Below are positions 17,376-19,423 of a stretch of 19,423 nt of DNA, one piece after another. The DNA lies in NCBI GenBank assembly GCA_002426555.1, contig DIQU01000087.1:1-19423 (forward strand). The letters are read 5' to 3'. How positions within the stretch are numbered: the first letter of the stretch is position 1; each line of letters starts with the position of its first letter. The stretch is from Firmicutes bacterium UBA5454 (lineage in GTDB: Bacteria; Bacillota; Clostridia; Caldicoprobacterales; DTU083). A program made the position numbers and the translations under genes. The notes under the pieces were generated by a model that saw only the letters and a program-made list of their open reading frames with translations, did no database searches and was not told the DNA's origin.

Positions 17376-19214
17376 CTATTCATCATCATTTAAGTAGTCA
17401 TCAATACTTTCGGATACCCGGACTACAGCTTTACCTGTCACAGCTTCAATCTTCTTTATTATGAGCTCGGCTCGTTCTCTTAGGAATTCATCATAATCGT
17501 CACATCTCAGAGTAATTGGCTCTATACAATGCGACATTAATATCTCGTCCATCTCTTCATCAGTAAGTTGGACATAGTCATGAGATTGGAGTTGCTTCAA
17601 ATAGGCAGATGGGGCTTTACCTCCGATCATGCGGTTGGCCTTGTAGGATATTGAAGTTTTATTCAAGATTGAATTATAGCTGCTTGCTGGGATCCCATTT
17701 TTTGCACACCAATCCTTAGGAAAAATGTGATGTATATCCAGCCTGTTTTCTTCCCAGTCAGTTTCAGTTAACTCATTAATCTTTACTTTCCAAAAGAAGT
17801 CACGAGCACCTTCTCGCTGAATAAGCACATTAATCCCCTTGTAGGCTGCACTATTTCTTGACCTCAGAGTATGTAAACGATCAGCGTTAAAAGTGGCAGT
17901 TTTAATTGTTGAAGGTTCTTCACCATCATGTAATATCCATTCCATCAATTCCTGTATATCAATAGATATTCTTGTTTCAGATGAACCCCCGTACAATTCT
18001 CCCAAGACTCCGTTCCAAAACCATTTTGCTATTTTATTTTTTATTAGAGGCTCTTGCCATCTTTCTCCAATCAACGTCATAACTGCGGCTAAAGGAATTA
18101 GCTGAGAACTATATGGCAAATCATAGTTTGTGAAGAAGGATTCTCCTCTCAAAAATTTAGCGACCTCTTTGTATCCATTAAAAAACTTCAGTTTATATTC
18201 TTGATATGCTTCCAGAGGTAGGCTTAAGATTGCTTCTCGTTTGGCACTGACACCAGTTATTTGTTTGCCGGTCTTGCCATTGGCTATGTCTTCTTTTCTT
18301 TTTGAATAAGTATGTAATAATGTTAGTCCTTGCAAAAAATCAGTTGGTTCTACTGATTTTAATAGCTTTATCTTTTGGAATTTCTCGTGGAAACCCTCAA
18401 TACCAAGCTCTTTGTTGCCGTACCATTCATCTCTAAGATTTACGTTGTCTGCAGCATATGTTGCTGTTACAAGTTCAAAAATTGAAAGGGGTACTCCACC
18501 GGTATTTACTTTTTCAAATACGAGGCATACGGCTTCCTTCGGATTTTCCTTTTTCAGTTGAATGATTGGGATGTCATATTTTCTAAAATTATTCAGTACC
18601 TGCCTTCTAAAAGTCATGTAAGCTTGAAATTTGGACGGGTTATAGTCGTGCAAACCCTCTTCCCATTGATCTGAATTCAATACCTGGACACACGGAAAGC
18701 ACATATTCTCATATTCTTTTTCTTTTGAGGAAAGGTCTAATTTTATATCTCTACCAAAATTTTCTCGCAAAGTTTTATCTTTATCAACACCGAAAAAGGC
18801 TTCATCATAATATTCCGGACCATCCAAAGCTCTTTCGATATCGATATAGTAATAGCGCTCAATACGTTTCTTTTTGCTGTCAGTTGTCTTAACGGGTTTG
18901 TCCAGTTTCAAGACTTGCGTTAATGATGTTAATCTTTGTTGACCATCAAGAATTAAACGCTCGGCTTTATCAACAAAATCACTATTATTTTCAACTCCCT
19001 CCACAGGACGAACTTTGAATTTCGCATCACCTCCTGTTTCCAAAAGCATGACAGCGCCAATAGGGAAGAGCCGTGCAATACTTACCATTAATGACCTTAT
19101 ATGCTCATCATCCCAAATCCAGCCTCTTTGGAAATCCGGCAGCTGAATCTTCCCTGCCACGATGTCATCGAGAATACTGGATAATTGTGTTTTTGTTGAA
19201 TCAAATGAAGACAT
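17376..19214 (-). CDS. DUF262/DUF1524 GmrSD-like nuclease (type IV restriction family)
   Basis: 612 residues. The N-terminal DUF262 domain, a ParB/Srx-like fold that binds and hydrolyses nucleotides, shows LPDFQRGWIWD (25-35) and the signature LDGQQRLTSL (89-98). The C-terminal DUF1524 domain, of the HNH/His-Me finger type, shows IHHIFPKDW (494-502) with Asn518 and Asn527 downstream as candidate metal-site residues; the common DHIFP motif is HHIFP here. Both halves, which are separate GmrS and GmrD proteins in the founding E. coli CT system, are joined as in BrxU and many single-chain relatives. Such enzymes cut DNA with modified cytosines, but the substrate cannot be read from sequence and many DUF262 proteins are untested. 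GAAAGGA lies 7 nt before the ATG at 19214. It is encoded upstream on the same strand as the helicase-methylase operon, but 163 nt apart and probably with separate control. Confidence 0.85.
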   Translation of the reverse strand: MSSFDSTKTQLSSILDDIVAGKIQLPDFQRGWIWDDEHIRSLMVSIARLFPIGAVMLLETGGDAKFKVRPVEGVENNSDFVDKAERLILDGQQRLTSLTQVLKLDKPVKTTDSKKKRIERYYYIDIERALDGPEYYDEAFFGVDKDKTLRENFGRDIKLDLSSKEKEYENMCFPCVQVLNSDQWEEGLHDYNPSKFQAYMTFRRQVLNNFRKYDIPIIQLKKENPKEAVCLVFEKVNTGGVPLSIFELVTATYAADNVNLRDEWYGNKELGIEGFHEKFQKIKLLKSVEPTDFLQGLTLLHTYSKRKEDIANGKTGKQITGVSAKREAILSLPLEAYQEYKLKFFNGYKEVAKFLRGESFFTNYDLPYSSQLIPLAAVMTLIGERWQEPLIKNKIAKWFWNGVLGELYGGSSETRISIDIQELMEWILHDGEEPSTIKTATFNADRLHTLRSRNSAAYKGINVLIQREGARDFFWKVKINELTETDWEENRLDIHHIFPKDWCAKNGIPASSYNSILNKTSISYKANRMIGGKAPSAYLKQLQSHDYVQLTDEEMDEILMSHCIEPITLRCDDYDEFLRERAELIIKKIEAVTGKAVVRVSESIDDYLNDDE

Positions 19215-19238
19215 AAAATAATCCTTTCAAGATGTAGC

Positions 19239-19260
19239 TGCTAAATAAAAGCATTTAGCA
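19239..19260. repeat. Hairpin in the 5' leader of the DUF262 gene
   Basis: TGCTAAAT (19239-19246) and ATTTAGCA (19253-19260) form a perfect 8-bp stem with a 6-nt loop, ending about 24 nt upstream of the start codon and just before the ribosome binding site. There is no T tract. It shares sequence with the TTAGCACAA repeats, so it may reflect a DNA-binding dyad rather than an RNA structure. Confidence 0.4.
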
Positions 19261-19280
19261 CAAAGAAACTGTTAGCACAA
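19255..19280. repeat. Two 9-bp direct repeats (TTAGCACAA), candidate operator
   Basis: TTAGCACAA occurs at 19255-19263 and 19272-19280, 17 bp apart, upstream of the DUF262 gene. The second copy overlaps the proposed -10 box and the first lies just downstream of the expected transcription start. Spacing of roughly one and a half helical turns and the placement over the promoter suggest a repressor site. No regulator gene is present in the window. Confidence 0.4.
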
Positions 19281-19305
19281 TAACTATATATATTCATGAT
19301 ACCAA
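19277..19305 (-). promoter_or_regulatory. Candidate promoter of the DUF262 gene
   Basis: On the minus strand TTGGTA (19300-19305) and TATTGT (19277-19282) are spaced 17 nt, the ideal SigA distance, each matching the consensus at 4 of 6 positions. The intervening DNA is very AT-rich (TATATATA). The position leaves a leader of about 55 nt. It is a pattern match only. Confidence 0.4.
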
Positions 19306-19309
19306 TAAT

Positions 19310-19321
19310 ACCATTAATGGT
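19310..19321. repeat. 12-bp perfect palindrome ACCATTAATGGT
   Basis: A fully symmetric 12-bp sequence lies immediately upstream of the proposed -35 box of the DUF262 gene. The rest of the segment to the window edge (19322-19423) holds no gene I can support; it contains a short CCCTTT / AAAGGG dyad (19384-19389, 19399-19404) without a T tract. Confidence 0.35.
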
Positions 19322-19423
19322 TATGCTCACCATAAGAGTGGTAGTGGTGCTGTTACATTAAGTTGTTAAGCTATTTTAGGCACCCCTTTAATAATAAAAA
19401 AGGGTCTCCGCTACAATATCGGA

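Noticed and set aside
19384..19404. CCCTTT / AAAGGG dyad as an intrinsic terminator of an upstream gene
   Set aside because: The stem is only 6 bp, with a 9-nt A/T loop, and neither strand has a T tract after it.
1..19423. CRISPR array, tRNA/rRNA genes, integrase or IS element
   Set aside because: No regularly spaced direct repeats, cloverleaf sequences, recombinase motifs or terminal inverted repeats were seen on either strand.

Overview
The window looks like a defence island in a low- to mid-GC bacterium, most likely a member of the Bacillota (Clostridia-like). This rests on strong AGGAGG-type ribosome binding sites, AT-rich intergenic DNA and a DUF4213/DUF364 gene at the left edge. The taxonomic guess is an inference from style, not from a marker gene. 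No integrase, transposase, tRNA, rRNA or CRISPR array was found.

Layout: positions 1-660 hold the N-terminal 220 codons of a minus-strand DUF4213/DUF364 metal-chelation-type gene, visibly richer in G+C than the rest. Positions 661-1179 are a gene-poor junction with at most coding remnants. From 19214 down to 1180, five large genes all read on the minus strand: (i) a DUF262/DUF1524 GmrSD-like nuclease (612 aa); (ii) a SNF2/RapA-type helicase like DrmD (938 aa); (iii) a very large N6-adenine DNA methylase like DrmMI (1589 aa); (iv) a 2108-aa DExH helicase with a DUF1998/MZB zinc domain and a Vsr/DUF559-like nuclease-fold segment, resembling Druantia DruE or a DrmA+DrmB fusion; (v) a 698-aa protein with a RelE/ParE-like domain fused to a UvrD-type helicase. 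Genes ii-v are separated by 4 nt, 19 nt and a 1-nt TAATG overlap, so they form a tight operon. The DUF262 gene is 163 nt upstream of gene ii, and both gaps upstream of coding units hold promoter-like and operator-like repeats.

How they may work together: methylase plus SNF2 helicase is the signature pair of class 1 DISARM, but separate drmA, drmB and drmC (PLD) genes are absent and a DruE-like giant helicase stands in their place. The likely scheme is host DNA marking by the adenine methylase, with the helicases sensing and processing unmarked invading DNA. A nuclease-fold tail on the giant helicase could supply cutting, and a GmrSD-like enzyme could cover phages with modified DNA. The domain assignments are read from motifs; the joint mechanism and the phage-defence role are inference from family knowledge.
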